50,537 bases of DNA from Nocardiopsis sp. CNR-923 (GTDB lineage Bacteria; Actinomycetota; Actinomycetes; Streptosporangiales; Streptosporangiaceae), in contig NZ_MKKC01000084.1 in the NCBI RefSeq assembly GCF_001942255.1, forward strand, positions 1 through 50,537, in the 5' to 3' direction. Positions 22,003 through 32,164 of the stretch are shown here, piece by piece. How positions within the stretch are numbered: position 1 is the first letter of the stretch; every line of letters begins with the position of its first letter. Under the pieces are notes generated by a model. That model was given only the letters and a program-made list of their open reading frames with translations. It made no database searches and was not told where the DNA came from. The position numbers were made by a program, and so were the translations under genes.

Positions 22003-24138
22003 CTATCCTTCCGCGCCGCCGGCGCCGTCCGCTTCCCCGCCGTCCGATGCGAACTCCCCCAGCAGGTCAGCGAGGTCGGCCCCGGCCACCAGCGCGAGTA
22101 CGGCCTCACCGTAGCGGTCGAGCTTGACCTGGCCGACACCGGACACGGCGGACAACTGGGTCACGCTCGACGGTTCCTGCTCGGCGACGGCCTGGAGGGT
22201 GGCGTCCGTGAAGACCACGTACGCGGGGACCTTCTGCTCCCGAGCGGTGGCCCGACGCCACTCACGCAGGCGCTCCAACAGCGCCTCATCGTAGCTGGAA
22301 GGGCAGCCCAGACAGCGGCCGAGCTTGCGTTCGGCCGCGTCGGCGAGGGTCACGCCGCACACGCGGCACCGCACCGGCCCCCCCTTGCGGCGCTCGCCCC
22401 GGCGGGTGGAGGTGGACGGGGAGGCGGGACGCAGCCCGTCCAGGAAACGGGAGGGCTTGCGGGTGCGCCTGCCTCCGGGGGACCGGGCCAGCGCCCACGA
22501 CATCGACAGATCGCTGCGCGCGCGCGTCACCCCGACGTAGAACAGGCGGCGCTCCTCCTCGACCTGCTCGTCGGTCTCGGCGTAGATGATCGGCATCATG
22601 CCCTCGGTGAGTCCGACCAGGAACACCGCGTCCCACTCCAGGCCCTTGGCCGAGTGCAGGGAGGCGATGGTCACCCCCTCGAACCCGGGGGCGTGCTCGG
22701 TGGCCATGCGCGCGTCGAGTTCCTCGACGAAGTGCGCCATGGTGACGGCCCGTCCGCCCGGACCGGGCGTGGCCGCCATGTCCTCGGCGAGCTGGGCCAA
22801 CGCCGTCAACGACTCCCACCGCTCGCGGGCCTGGCGGCCCTCGGGCGCCTGGTCGGTCAGGCCGAGCGGCCCGAGCAGCTGGCGGACGGTGTGCACGAGC
22901 GGCTCGTCGTCCTCCCCGGCTGCGCCGTGGCGGGCCCCGCGCAGGGTGTGCACGGCCTGCTTGATCTCGGGGCGCTCGAAGAACCGGGCGGTGCCGCGCA
23001 CGGTGAACGGCACGCCCTCGTCGGAGAGCGCCTGCTCGTAGGCGGCCGACTGGGAGTTGGTGCGCACCAGGACGGCGATCTCGCTGGCCGGGGTGCCCCG
23101 CTCGACGAGGAGGCTGATCTTGCGAGCGACGCCGGTGGCCTCCGCGGGCTCGTCGTCGTACTCCTGGTAGATCGGGTCGGGGCCGTCGGGCCGCTGGGCC
23201 TGGAGCGTGAGGTGGCCGCTGGCGCCGCGCGCCTGCCCGATGACGTGGTTGGCCACGCGCACGACCTGGGGGGTGGAACGGTAGTCGCGGACGAGTTCGA
23301 CGACCGTCGCGTGCGGGTAGCGCGCGCCGAAGCCGGTGAGGTAGGCGGGGGTGGCGCCCGCGAAGGAGTAGATGGTCTGGCTGGGGTCGCCGACGACGCA
23401 GAGTTCGTCGCGGTCGCCGAGCCAGGCGTCGAGCAGCAGCTTCTGGAGCGGGTTGACGTCCTGGAACTCGTCGACGACGAAGTACCTGTACTGGTCGCGG
23501 ACCCGCTGGGCGATCGCCGGGTACTCGGTGATCATGCCCGCGGTGAGTTCGAGCATGGACTCGAAGTCGAGGAGGTTGTGCTCGCGGCGCAGCTCCTCGT
23601 AGGCCTCGAAGACCCGCGCGACCTCGCCCGCGGGGATCGGGGTCTGGCGGCCCGCCTTGACGACCGCCTTGGCGTAGTCGGTGGGGCGGACCTGGGTGAC
23701 CTTGGCCCACTCGATCTCGCTGGCCAGGTCCCGCAGGCCGGTGGAGCCCTCCGGTTGGAGGCCGACCGAGTGGGCGGCGCGCGCGACCGCCTTGATCTTG
23801 CTCTCGACGAGGGTGGGCAGCGAGCCGCCGATCACCTGCGGCCAGAAGTACGACAGTTGGCGCATGGCCGCCGCGTGGAAGGTGCGGGCCTGCACGCGGG
23901 GGGCGCCCAGTCCGCGCAGCCGGCCGCGCATCTCCCCGGCGGCGCGCACGGTGAAGGTGACGGCGAGGACCTGCTGCTCCTCGACGACCCCGCTGGCGAC
24001 CGCGTGTGCGATCCGATGGGTGATGGCGCGGGTCTTGCCCGTCCCGGCTCCGGCCAGGATGCACACGGGCCCGCGCAGGGCACGTGCCGCCTGGGTCTGT
24101 TCCGGGTCCAGTCCCTCCAGGACGCGGTCGGAATCCAT
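22003..24138 (-). CDS. uvrD2: ATP-dependent DNA helicase UvrD2
   Basis: The 711-residue SF1A helicase has Walker A AGAGTGKT near residue 30, DEFQD, GDPSQTIYSFAGATP, LVRDYRST, a motif V-type SLHSAKGLEWDAVFLVG, and VGVTRARSDL. After the helicase core comes a tetracysteine knuckle (CRVC and CLGC) and a C-terminal HRDC domain (VPAYVVFTDATLQAVAEQEP). That combination defines actinobacterial UvrD2, which in mycobacteria is an essential Ku-independent 3'-5' helicase or translocase. The ATG at 24138 (MDSDRVLEGLDPEQTQA) is the family start. It is divergent from the mycoredoxin gene. Confidence 0.95.
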   Translation of the reverse strand: MDSDRVLEGLDPEQTQAARALRGPVCILAGAGTGKTRAITHRIAHAVASGVVEEQQVLAVTFTVRAAGEMRGRLRGLGAPRVQARTFHAAAMRQLSYFWPQVIGGSLPTLVESKIKAVARAAHSVGLQPEGSTGLRDLASEIEWAKVTQVRPTDYAKAVVKAGRQTPIPAGEVARVFEAYEELRREHNLLDFESMLELTAGMITEYPAIAQRVRDQYRYFVVDEFQDVNPLQKLLLDAWLGDRDELCVVGDPSQTIYSFAGATPAYLTGFGARYPHATVVELVRDYRSTPQVVRVANHVIGQARGASGHLTLQAQRPDGPDPIYQEYDDEPAEATGVARKISLLVERGTPASEIAVLVRTNSQSAAYEQALSDEGVPFTVRGTARFFERPEIKQAVHTLRGARHGAAGEDDEPLVHTVRQLLGPLGLTDQAPEGRQARERWESLTALAQLAEDMAATPGPGGRAVTMAHFVEELDARMATEHAPGFEGVTIASLHSAKGLEWDAVFLVGLTEGMMPIIYAETDEQVEEERRLFYVGVTRARSDLSMSWALARSPGGRRTRKPSRFLDGLRPASPSTSTRRGERRKGGPVRCRVCGVTLADAAERKLGRCLGCPSSYDEALLERLREWRRATAREQKVPAYVVFTDATLQAVAEQEPSSVTQLSAVSGVGQVKLDRYGEAVLALVAGADLADLLGEFASDGGEADGAGGAEG

Positions 24139-24281
24139 GGTGCTCCTGCGTGTGGTTGGGGAGGCTGAGCGGTTCTCGGGGGCACAGTCTCTCAAGTATC
24201 GGCCGTCATCGGGAGCGAATCGGCGCCGGGCACGTTCGGAGCGTCGCCAGACAATCCGGAACCAGTCCGGGCGGTGAGGCA

Positions 24282-24357
24282 TCCCACGGTGTGTCCGACG
24301 GTCGTGGGAAGCGGGTCGCACCACTCGGTGTTGACATCTGGGGGATCGACCGATCCC
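24282..24357. promoter_or_regulatory. repeats upstream of mycoredoxin
   Basis: TCCCACG occurs at 24282 and 24354 and inverted at 24303. GGGATCG-AC-CGATCCC is a perfect inverted repeat at 24342-24357, just 3' of a consensus-like TTGACA at 24331. The palindrome overlaps where a -10 element should be, so it looks like an operator. The regulator is unknown. Confidence 0.4.
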
Positions 24358-24381
24358 ACGAACGCCTGACAGGAAGTAGAC

Positions 24382-24651
24382 GTGAGCGACATGACGAAGA
24401 CGGGCACCGAACTGTTCACGATGTACACCACCCCGTGGTGCGGGTACTGCAGGCGGTTGAAGAGCCAGCTCGCCCGCGAGGGGATCGCCGGGCGTGAGGT
24501 GGACATCGAGGAGCACCCGGAGTCCGCTGAGATCGTGATGAGGGTCAACGGCGGGAACCAGACCGTTCCCACGCTGGTCTTCAGCGACGGCGCGGCGTTG
24601 ACCAACCCGTCGCTCGCTCAGGTCAAGAGAAAACTGACCGAGTTGGCGTAG
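24382..24651 (+). CDS. mrx1: mycoredoxin (glutaredoxin-like)
   Basis: The 89-residue thioredoxin-fold protein has the redox motif TTPWCGYC (Cys20 and Cys23), the cis-proline TVPTLVF and the C-terminal ALTNPSLAQVKRKL. It matches Mrx1, which reduces mycothiol mixed disulfides in actinobacteria. The start is GTG 24382 or the ATG three codons later. It is divergent from uvrD2, as in mycobacteria. The inverted repeats upstream may control it. Confidence 0.9.
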   Translation: MSDMTKTGTELFTMYTTPWCGYCRRLKSQLAREGIAGREVDIEEHPESAEIVMRVNGGNQTVPTLVFSDGAALTNPSLAQVKRKLTELA

Positions 24652-24810
24652 GTCGGTGCGCGGACCGCGCGCCCTTCGGGGACACGGTCCGCACCGCGGC
24701 GACTCCTCCCTCGGGGCCCGGCCCCGGAGTGTCCGCACACCGTCCGGCGACCGGCACGGCCAACCACTGGTTGGACGAACACGACGGGGAGTGTTGACTT
24801 GGGGGACGAC

Positions 24811-25266
24811 ATGAGGCCTCATGACATCGCGGTCGCCGACACCTTGGACGTCGGCGCGCTGCGCCGCACCCCGAGGGGGTGGCGGGTCGAGGGCGCACAG
24901 GAGGTGCCCGATCTGGTGAGCGCCATGGTGCTGGCGGACCTGCTGTCGGACGAGGCCGGTGTACCGAAGCCGCGCGCGCAGTCGCCCGGGCGCGCGCCGG
25001 ACGACGCCACCGAGGTGGAGCGGTTGCGCCACACGGTCGCGCAGCTGGAGCACGCCCTGCACTCGCGTGTCACGGTCGAGCAGGCGATCGGGGTCCTGGC
25101 GGAACGGCACACGCTGCTGCCCAGAGAGGCGTTCGAGCGGCTACGGTCGTCCGCGCGGTCCCGGGGGCGCAAGGTCGCCGACCTCGCGCGGGACGTGGTG
25201 GAGAGCAGCACGAGCCCCCTGACCGCGCTGCCGGACGAGCTGAACACCTCGACCAGCGTGCACTGA
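24811..25266 (+). CDS. ANTAR domain protein
   Basis: The protein of about 151 residues has a C-terminal ANTAR domain (SRVTVEQAIGVLAERHTLLP, then EAFERLRSSARSRGRKVADL). ANTAR domains bind paired hairpins in nascent RNA and prevent termination. The N-terminal part (RPHDIAVADTLDVGALRRTP) has no GAF or receiver domain, so it is probably a stand-alone RNA-binding protein. ATG 24811 follows GGGGGA; a TTG at 24799 is an alternative. Its RNA target is not evident in the window. Confidence 0.85.
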   Translation: MRPHDIAVADTLDVGALRRTPRGWRVEGAQEVPDLVSAMVLADLLSDEAGVPKPRAQSPGRAPDDATEVERLRHTVAQLEHALHSRVTVEQAIGVLAERHTLLPREAFERLRSSARSRGRKVADLARDVVESSTSPLTALPDELNTSTSVH

Positions 25267-25419
25267 GGCCGCCGGCGGCGAGGGAACGCGAGGCCGGACT
25301 CAGGGCTCCGCACGGCCGATCCCGGGGGGGCGGACGTGCGGGGCCCGCTCTCTCGCGCCAACGCGCGTTCGGCGCCGGGGGACCGGAGTTGGCCGCGGTT
25401 CCGGTGTGCGCGGGAACGG

Positions 25420-26370
25420 TCACCACTGGCCGGGCAGGACGCCTCCGTACCAGTGCTCGATCAGGGTGCGCGCGATGGAGGCGTGGCCGGGCAGCGTCAC
25501 CGCCCCGGAGTCCACCTCCGCGAAGAGCCGCTCACGCGTGAACCAGCGGGTCTCGGCGATCTCGTCGTCGGTGCGCTGCGTCTCGCCCACCGCCCGCGCC
25601 GTGTACCCCACCATGAGGCTGCGCGGGAACGGCCACGGCTGCGACGACAGGTAGCGCGGCTCCGCCACGACGATCCCGGCCTCCTCCGCCACCTCGCGCA
25701 CCACAGCCTGCTCCAGCGACTCCCCCGCGTCCACGAAGCCCGCCAGGACCGAGAACCGCTGGGGACCCCACTTGGGGTTGTTGCCCAGCAGTGCCTCCTC
25801 GCGACCGCCGCGCTCGCGGTGCACCAGCATGATCACGGCGGGGTCCATCCGGGGGAACTGCTCGGTGCCCTCCTCCTCGCAGACGCGCACGTGGCCGGCC
25901 GCGGCCATGGTCGTGGGCGCCCCGCAGCGCGGGCAGAATCCGTGCGAGGCGTTCCAGTTGGCCAGTGCGACCGCCCGGGTCAGCAGCCCGGTGTCGCGGT
26001 CGTCGAGCAGGGCGCCGACCTCGCGCAGCGACGCCGGTTCGGCTGCGGGGGTGGCGGCGAGGTCCTGGAGGGAGCGCACCGCGAAGTAGGCCGTGCCGTC
26101 CTGGACGCCCAGCAGGTACCGCTCCCCCTCGGGCGCCTTGTCGGGGCCGGTGAGCACGAGTGAGGGCGTCCCCCCGGTGGTGACGAGCGCGCGCGACTGC
26201 TTGTTCACGGTCGCCCGCCACCCGTAGCTGCCCGGGTCGCCGCCCTCCAGGACGAGCACTCTCGTGTCGGGAGCCGCCCACGCGCTCTCCAGCCACGCGG
26301 CGTCCGCGCGCCGGTGGCCCGCGGGATCGACCGTGGATCGGGACAGTGAGGGGGTGGTGTCGGCGTCCAT
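25420..26370 (-). CDS. nudC: NAD(H) diphosphatase
   Basis: The 316-residue protein has a zinc-ribbon start (FCPRCGAP, then VRVC; I see three of the usual four cysteines). It has FPRMDPAVIML, a full Nudix box from GFVDAGESLEQAVVREVAEE, and the SQPWPFPRSLM motif that separates NADH pyrophosphatases from other Nudix enzymes. It cleaves NAD(H) to NMN(H) and AMP, and may remove NAD caps from RNA. ATG 26370 gives the family length. The gene follows the M20 peptidase gene on the same strand. Confidence 0.92.
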   Translation of the reverse strand: MDADTTPSLSRSTVDPAGHRRADAAWLESAWAAPDTRVLVLEGGDPGSYGWRATVNKQSRALVTTGGTPSLVLTGPDKAPEGERYLLGVQDGTAYFAVRSLQDLAATPAAEPASLREVGALLDDRDTGLLTRAVALANWNASHGFCPRCGAPTTMAAAGHVRVCEEEGTEQFPRMDPAVIMLVHRERGGREEALLGNNPKWGPQRFSVLAGFVDAGESLEQAVVREVAEEAGIVVAEPRYLSSQPWPFPRSLMVGYTARAVGETQRTDDEIAETRWFTRERLFAEVDSGAVTLPGHASIARTLIEHWYGGVLPGQW

Positions 26371-26470
26371 GGGTCCTTCCGATGACGGCTCGGGCGGCCG
26401 TGGGGGCACGGCCCTCGCTCTACAGGTAACACCACGCGGCGGAGGCCCATGCCCGCGGCGGCGATCCCCG

Positions 26471-27853
26471 TCAGCCGCGGCGGGCGGCGGCGAGCTCCTC
26501 CCACAGGTAGGCGGCGCTCTCGGCACCCTTGAGCAGGAGCGGGACCTCGACCTTCTCGTTGGGCGCGTGGATGCGGTCCTCGTCGAGGCCGACGGCGACG
26601 AACACGAGCGGCGCGCCCAGGATGTCGGCGATGTCGGCCTCCGGGCCGCTGCCGCCCTCGCGGGTGTACAGCACGCGGGTGCCGAAGGCGCGCTCCATGG
26701 CGGTGCGGGCGGCGCGCAGTTCGGGCGAGGCCAGGTCCGAGGCGCACGCGCGCACGCCGGGGCCGCCGAACTCCAGCTCGGCGCGCAGCCCCTCGGGAAC
26801 GCGGTCCGCGACGAACGCCCGGACGCACTCCTGGACGTGGGCGGGCTCCTGGCCGGGCACGAGGCGGAAGCTGACCTTGGCGTGCGCGGAGCGGGGGACG
26901 ATGGTCTTGCCGCCCGCGCCGGTGTGCCCGCCCCACATGCCGTTGATCTCGGCGGTCGGCCGCAGCCAGATCCGCTCCAGGGTGCTGTATCCGGCCTCGC
27001 CCGCGGCGGCGGTGGAGGCGGCGGTCTCCAGCCACTCCCTCTCGTCGAAGGGCAGTTGGGCGATGAGGGCGCGTTCCTCCTCGCTGGCCTCGACGACGCC
27101 GTCGTGGAAGCCGGGGACGGCGACCCGGCCGTCGGCGTCGTGCAGGCCGGACAGCAGATCGCTCATGGCCCTGAGCGGGTTGGGCACGGCGCCGCCGAAG
27201 GAGCCGCTGTGCAGGTCGCGGGAGGGACCGTGCAGGGAGATCTCGACGTCCGTGAGGCCGCGCATCCCCACGCACATGGAGGGGGTGTCGGCCGCCCACA
27301 TGGTCGTGTCGGAGATGACGGCGACGTCGCACGCCAGACGCTCGCGGTTGGCGCGCATCAGCTCGGCGAAGTGCACCGAGCCGGACTCCTCCTCGCCCTC
27401 GACCAGCAGCTTGAGGGTGACGGGCGGGGCGTCAGCGCCGGAGGCGGCCAGGGCGGCGCGCACGCCGAGGGCGTGGAACAGCACCTGGCCCTTGTCGTCG
27501 GAGGCGCCGCGCGCGAGCAGGGAGGAGCCGCGCTCGGTGGGGGTGAAGGGGTCGGTGTCCCACTCCTCGACCGGGTCGACGGGCTGGACGTCGTGGTGTC
27601 CGTAGACGAGCACGGTGGGTGCGTCGGGGTCGGCGGCGGGCCACTCGGCGAAGACGGCGGGCAGGCCGGGGGTCTCCCACACCTGGACGGTCGGGAAACC
27701 CGTCGCGGTGAGGTGGTCGGCGAGCCAGCGGGCTGAGGCGCGCACGTCGCCGGCGCGGGCGGGGTCGGCGGAGATCGACGGGATGGCCAGCCACTCCTTG
27801 AGGGAGGAGAGGAACTCATCCCGATGGGCCTCGATGTACCCGCGTACGTCCAT
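26471..27853 (-). CDS. M20 family dipeptidase
   Basis: The 460-residue protein is an M20/M25/M40 metallopeptidase. Metal ligands are visible in VLVYGHHDVQP, LARGASDDKG, VEGEEESGS and the terminal IHAPNEKVEV. The dimerisation insert lies between about residues 210 and 320 (GLTDVEISLHGPSRDLHSGS, where the conserved histidine is). It most resembles cytosolic dipeptidases of the CNDP/PepV-like group. Exact peptide specificity is unknown. It starts at ATG 27853 with GGAAGGGACGG upstream. Confidence 0.92.
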   Translation of the reverse strand: MDVRGYIEAHRDEFLSSLKEWLAIPSISADPARAGDVRASARWLADHLTATGFPTVQVWETPGLPAVFAEWPAADPDAPTVLVYGHHDVQPVDPVEEWDTDPFTPTERGSSLLARGASDDKGQVLFHALGVRAALAASGADAPPVTLKLLVEGEEESGSVHFAELMRANRERLACDVAVISDTTMWAADTPSMCVGMRGLTDVEISLHGPSRDLHSGSFGGAVPNPLRAMSDLLSGLHDADGRVAVPGFHDGVVEASEEERALIAQLPFDEREWLETAASTAAAGEAGYSTLERIWLRPTAEINGMWGGHTGAGGKTIVPRSAHAKVSFRLVPGQEPAHVQECVRAFVADRVPEGLRAELEFGGPGVRACASDLASPELRAARTAMERAFGTRVLYTREGGSGPEADIADILGAPLVFVAVGLDEDRIHAPNEKVEVPLLLKGAESAAYLWEELAAARRG

Positions 27854-28040
27854 GGTCGTTCCGTCCCTTCCTCGACGTCCTCGTCCGATCCGAGCCTAGG
27901 ACGCGCGCCGACCGTTCGGGAACGCGGTCCGGGCGGTACCCGCGGCTGGGACGCCGCGTGCGTACCGGGAACCGTTCGCCGAGCGGCAGACTCGGGTGCA
28001 GCGGGCGGGACAGCCCCGCCCCACGACGAGAGGAACGCCC

Positions 28041-28586
28041 GTGGGCTCCGCTCCCTCCGCCGCGATCGCCGAGCGCTTCGGCACGCTCTTCGACACGCTG
28101 GACTCCGACAACGACAAGACCCTCACCTGGGACGACTACCAGCGCCTGGTCGACCGGTACGCCAAGGGGTATGCCCTGGACGCGGACGGCGCCCGGGTCA
28201 GGGAGATCCGCGCCGCCTACCTCGGGCTGTGGCGGGGTCTGGTCGGCCACGCGGGTGACGGCGCCCGACTGGACCGGGACGCGTTCGTCGCCGCGATGCA
28301 CGCCGCCTCGGAGGACCGGAGCAGCGCCAACGTGACCGAGGGCGTGGCCGAGGCCGCCTTCGACCTCCTCGACGCCGACGACGACGGCGCGGTCAGCGAG
28401 GCCGAGTACGTGGAGTACGCGGAGGTCCTGGGCGCGGCGGTCGACATCGCGTGGGACCGGTTCAAGGCCCTGGACACCGACGGCGACGGGTTCATCAGCC
28501 GCGAGGAGTTCGTCCTCTCGGCCCGCCGTTACCTGTTCGGCGACGGCGCCGAGACCGCGGGCGGGTTCGTCTTCGGCGTCATCTGA
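28041..28586 (+). CDS. EF-hand calcium-binding protein (calerythrin-like)
   Basis: The 181-residue cytosolic protein has three clear EF-hand loops: DSDNDKTLTWDD near residue 20, DADDDGAVSEAE near 108 and DTDGDGFISREE near 145. A degenerate fourth helix-loop-helix lies in between. This is the arrangement of actinomycete calerythrin/CabB-type calcium sensors or buffers. The GTG at 28041 follows GAGAGGAA. There is no signal peptide. It is monocistronic and convergent with adnB. Confidence 0.9.
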   Translation: MGSAPSAAIAERFGTLFDTLDSDNDKTLTWDDYQRLVDRYAKGYALDADGARVREIRAAYLGLWRGLVGHAGDGARLDRDAFVAAMHAASEDRSSANVTEGVAEAAFDLLDADDDGAVSEAEYVEYAEVLGAAVDIAWDRFKALDTDGDGFISREEFVLSARRYLFGDGAETAGGFVFGVI

Positions 28587-28676
28587 CGTGGATGGGGGCG
28601 GCCCGGACCGCGTCCGCGCCGTCCCCGGATCCACACGTCGGTGGACGCGCGTGGCGGGACCGGCGCGGCGGTTCCC

Positions 28677-31600
28677 TCACCCCGGTTCGGGGACCGAGGC
28701 GATGAGCGCGGCCAGCCCCCCGGCGTCGAGCAGGTCGGCGGGGCGGACCGTCTCCCCCGCGCGGACGTAGTGGAAGGCGGCGCGGACCTCGTCGAGCTCG
28801 ACGCCCGCCAGCTCGGCCCAGGCCAGCCGGTAGGCGGCCAGCTGCACGCCCACCGCGCGGCGCTCGACCTCGGTGCTGGGCGGGCTTCCGGTCTTCCAGT
28901 CGACGACGTCGTGGCGACCGGTCTCGGGGTCGTGGAAGACCGCGTCCATGCGCCCCCGGATGAGGCGGTCGCCGATGACCGTCTCGAACGGGACCTCGAC
29001 CTCGACCGGGACCCGCGCGCCCCACTCGCTCTCCTCGAAGCGGCGTTGGAGCTCCGCCAGGTCCTCGTCCGTGCCGGCGGTCTCGTCCGCGGCCCCCGGC
29101 AGCTCCTCCATGAGCGCGATGTCGCGGCCGAACCGCTGCTCAAGCCAGGTGTGGAAGGCGGTGCCGCGCCGGGTGTGCGGCGCGGGCGGCCGGGGCAGGG
29201 GCCGGCGGATCTGCCGCGCCAGGGCGGAGGGGTCCCGGGCCAGCCACACCATGGAGGACACGGACAGGTGGGCGGGCAGCTCGACCTCGACGGGGCCCTC
29301 GCCCGGTCCGGACACCGCGGTCCGGCGGTGGGCCAGCAGGAGTTCGGTGTCGCGCTCCCACCCCTGGAGCCGTCGCCGCAGTCCGGCCGGGGCGCGTTCG
29401 GCGGCGCTCTCCCCCGCCCGCAGCCGGTCCCGGGCGCGCTCGACCAGCACCGCGCCCGCCACGACCTCCGCGCGCCGGGCCTCGGCCGCCTCGCGCGTCG
29501 ACCCGGCGGTTCCCTCGGGGGCGTCCCCCGTGTCAGCGCGCACCGGCGGCCACACGGCGGCGTGCTCCTCGTCGTCGTGCGGGTTGGACTCCTCCGGGTC
29601 CGGCGGCGGCGCCCAGGCCACGACCGATCCCGCGCCCCCCTCGCACGCCTCGCGGACCTCCTCCAGGAACACCGAGGGGCCGCGCGGCGTGCCGCCGGTA
29701 CGCCCCCACCAGTGGCCGGTGCACAGCAGCGCGAAGGACGCACGGGTCACCGCCACATACGCCAGGCGGCGCTCCTCCATGAGGTGGCGCGCCTCCTCGG
29801 CCGCCCTGAAGTCGGCGATGTCCTCCCTGGCCACGCCCGTCAGGGCGGGCAGGCTCGCGCGGTCGCCGCGCAGCGGGTACGGCAGCAGGTGGTCGCCCTT
29901 GAGCCAGGCCAGGGCGTCGCGCGCCCTGGCCGGGAACAGCGGCGCCTTGCGGCCCCCGCTCAATCCGGGCACGACCACCACCGGCCACTGGAGCCCCTTG
30001 GCCCCGTGCACGGTCATGAGCTTGACGCTGTCCGAACCCCCGACCCGCTCACCGGGCGCCAGACCGCTCTCGTTCTCCTCGGCCGCGTGCAGGTAGCTGA
30101 GGAAGCTGCCGAGGGTGGGGTCCTCGCTGTTGCCGACGAAGCGGACCGCGTGGTCGACGAAGGCGTCCAGGTCGGCGCGGGCCGAGAGCGGGTCGCGACC
30201 GGTGCGGGCGCCCACCTCGATGTCCAGGCCGAGCATCCGCTCGATCTCGGTGACCAGGTCCGGCAGGGGCTGGCCGACCAGCTTGCGCAGCGACCGCAGC
30301 TCCTCGGCCAGGCGGCCCAGGCGTTCGTAGGCGGCCTCGGAGTAGTTCCCGGCGGGTCCGGGGTCGTCCACGGCGTCCACGAGACTGCCGCTCTCGGCGG
30401 TCAGGTCCAGGACCGTGCGCCGCAGGACGTCGCGCCCGCCGTCATCCGCCGGGAGCGCTTCGGGCGAGGACGGGCCGCCTCCCCCGACGGACGCCGCGGG
30501 CGCGGCGTCCGCTCCCTGCTCCCACGCCGGTTCGGGGGCGGTCAGGTCGCGTCTGGTGTGCCGCGCGAGCTCGGCGGCGCGGGATCCCAGCGCGGCGAGG
30601 TCGCGCGGGCCCAGCCGCCACCTCGGCCCGGTGAGCAGGCGGGCAAGCTCGTTGCCCGCCGACGCGTCGTGCACCACGCGCAGGGTGGCGATGATGTCGC
30701 GCACCTCGGGGACGAGCATGAGCCCGCCGAGCCCGACCACCTCGACGGGGATCCCCCGCGCCTCCAGGGCCTCGCGCAGCGGCGGGAACTGGGCGCGCTT
30801 GCGGCACAGCACGGCGACGTCGCCCGGGCTGATCCCGCCGTCCTCGCCGCCGCCCGACTCCCCGTCCGGCCAGGGCAGGAAGTCGGGGGCGGTGTGCGCG
30901 TCGCCCGGTTCACCCGGTCGGGCGTGCACGAGGCCGTGCACCTGTTCGGCGATCCACGCGGCCTCCTCGGTCTCCGTGGGCAGGAGCGCGGCCAGAGCGG
31001 TGCCGCGCCCCCGTCGGGCCGGCCCCGGGTGGAGCACGGGGACCTCGGCGGCCTCGGCGCGCAGCGGCTCGGAGATCCGCTCGGCCACGCCCAGCACGCG
31101 TTCGCCGTTGCGGAAGCTGGTGGACAGGCGGCGGACGGGAGCGGGACGGCCGGGGGCGACCGGGAAGTCGGTGGGGAAGCGGGTGAGGTTGGCGGCGATC
31201 GCGCCCCGCCAGCCGTAGATGGACTGGCAGGGGTCGCCGACGGCCGTGACCGGGTGCCCCTCCCCGAACAGGGACCGCAGCAGGACGAGCTGGGCGTGGC
31301 TGGTGTCCTGGTACTCGTCGAGCAGGACCACGCGGAACCGGCCGCGCTCGATCAGGCCCACCTCGGGGTGGTTCTGCGCGATGCGCGCGGCCAGGGCCAT
31401 CTGGTCGCCGAAGTCCATCGCCTCGCGGGCGCGCTTGGCGTGGTCGTACCGGTCCACGAGCGGCAGCAGCTGTTCGCGGCGGCGCTGGGCGTCGACCAGG
31501 TCGCGGGTCTCCCTGGTGACCTTGCGGGTCATCGCGTCGACCTCGGTCTGGATCCACCGGCCGATACCGCGCACGCGGTCGGTGGTGGTCAGGTGGTCGG

Positions 31601-32164
31601 CGATCTCCCCGGACAGGTGCAGGACCCGCTGGGTCACGGTGTCGGCCCCGACGGTGATGCTGTCCATCGGGCCGTCGTAGTCCCCGACGATCCGCGCGGC
31701 CAGCTGCCAGGACTGTCCCTCGCTGAGCAGGCGGGCGGTGGGCTCGACCGCCTCGCGCAGGGCGTGGTCGGAGACGATCCGCCCGGCGTAGGCGTTGTAG
31801 GTGGACACGGTCGGCTCGCCGTCGAGCACCTCCGGGGGCAGCTGCTCGGTGGCGCGCAGCTGGTCGAGCCGTTTGCGGACGCGCTCGGCCAGTTCGGCGG
31901 TGGCCTTGCGGGTGAAGGTCAGTCCGAGCACCTGTTCCGGGCGCACGTGTCCGTTGGCGACCAGCCACACGACGCGGGAGGCCATGGTCTCGCTCTTGCC
32001 CGACCCGCGCCCGCGATGACCACGCCCGGTTCCAGGGGTGCGGAGACGACCACGGACTGCTCGGCGGTGGGTTCGGGCTGGCCGAGCAGACGGGCCAGTT
32101 CGGCGGGGGTCAGGCGGGGGAACGCCGCGGGGGCGTCAGCGGGGTCGGTACGGAGTCTAGACAT
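28677..32164 (-). CDS. adnB: AdnB-type helicase-nuclease, frame broken at Walker A
   Basis: Joined, the protein has about 1162 residues. It comprises an SF1 helicase (LGLTFTRKATAELAERVRKR, VLLDEYQDTSHAQ, GDPCQSIYGWRGA, VMTVHGAKGLQWPV-like segment, VAVTRASFAL) and a C-terminal RecB-type nuclease with DAVFHDPETGRHDVVDWKTG. This is the AdnB subunit of the actinobacterial double-strand-break resecting motor-nuclease AdnAB. The start ATG 32164 overlaps the adnA stop by 8 bases (ATGTCTAG). The frame breaks inside Walker A: GVVIAGAG is followed by one missing G in the run at 32004-32006, after which SGKSETMASRVVW reads on. The rest is open to 28677. Confidence 0.88.
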
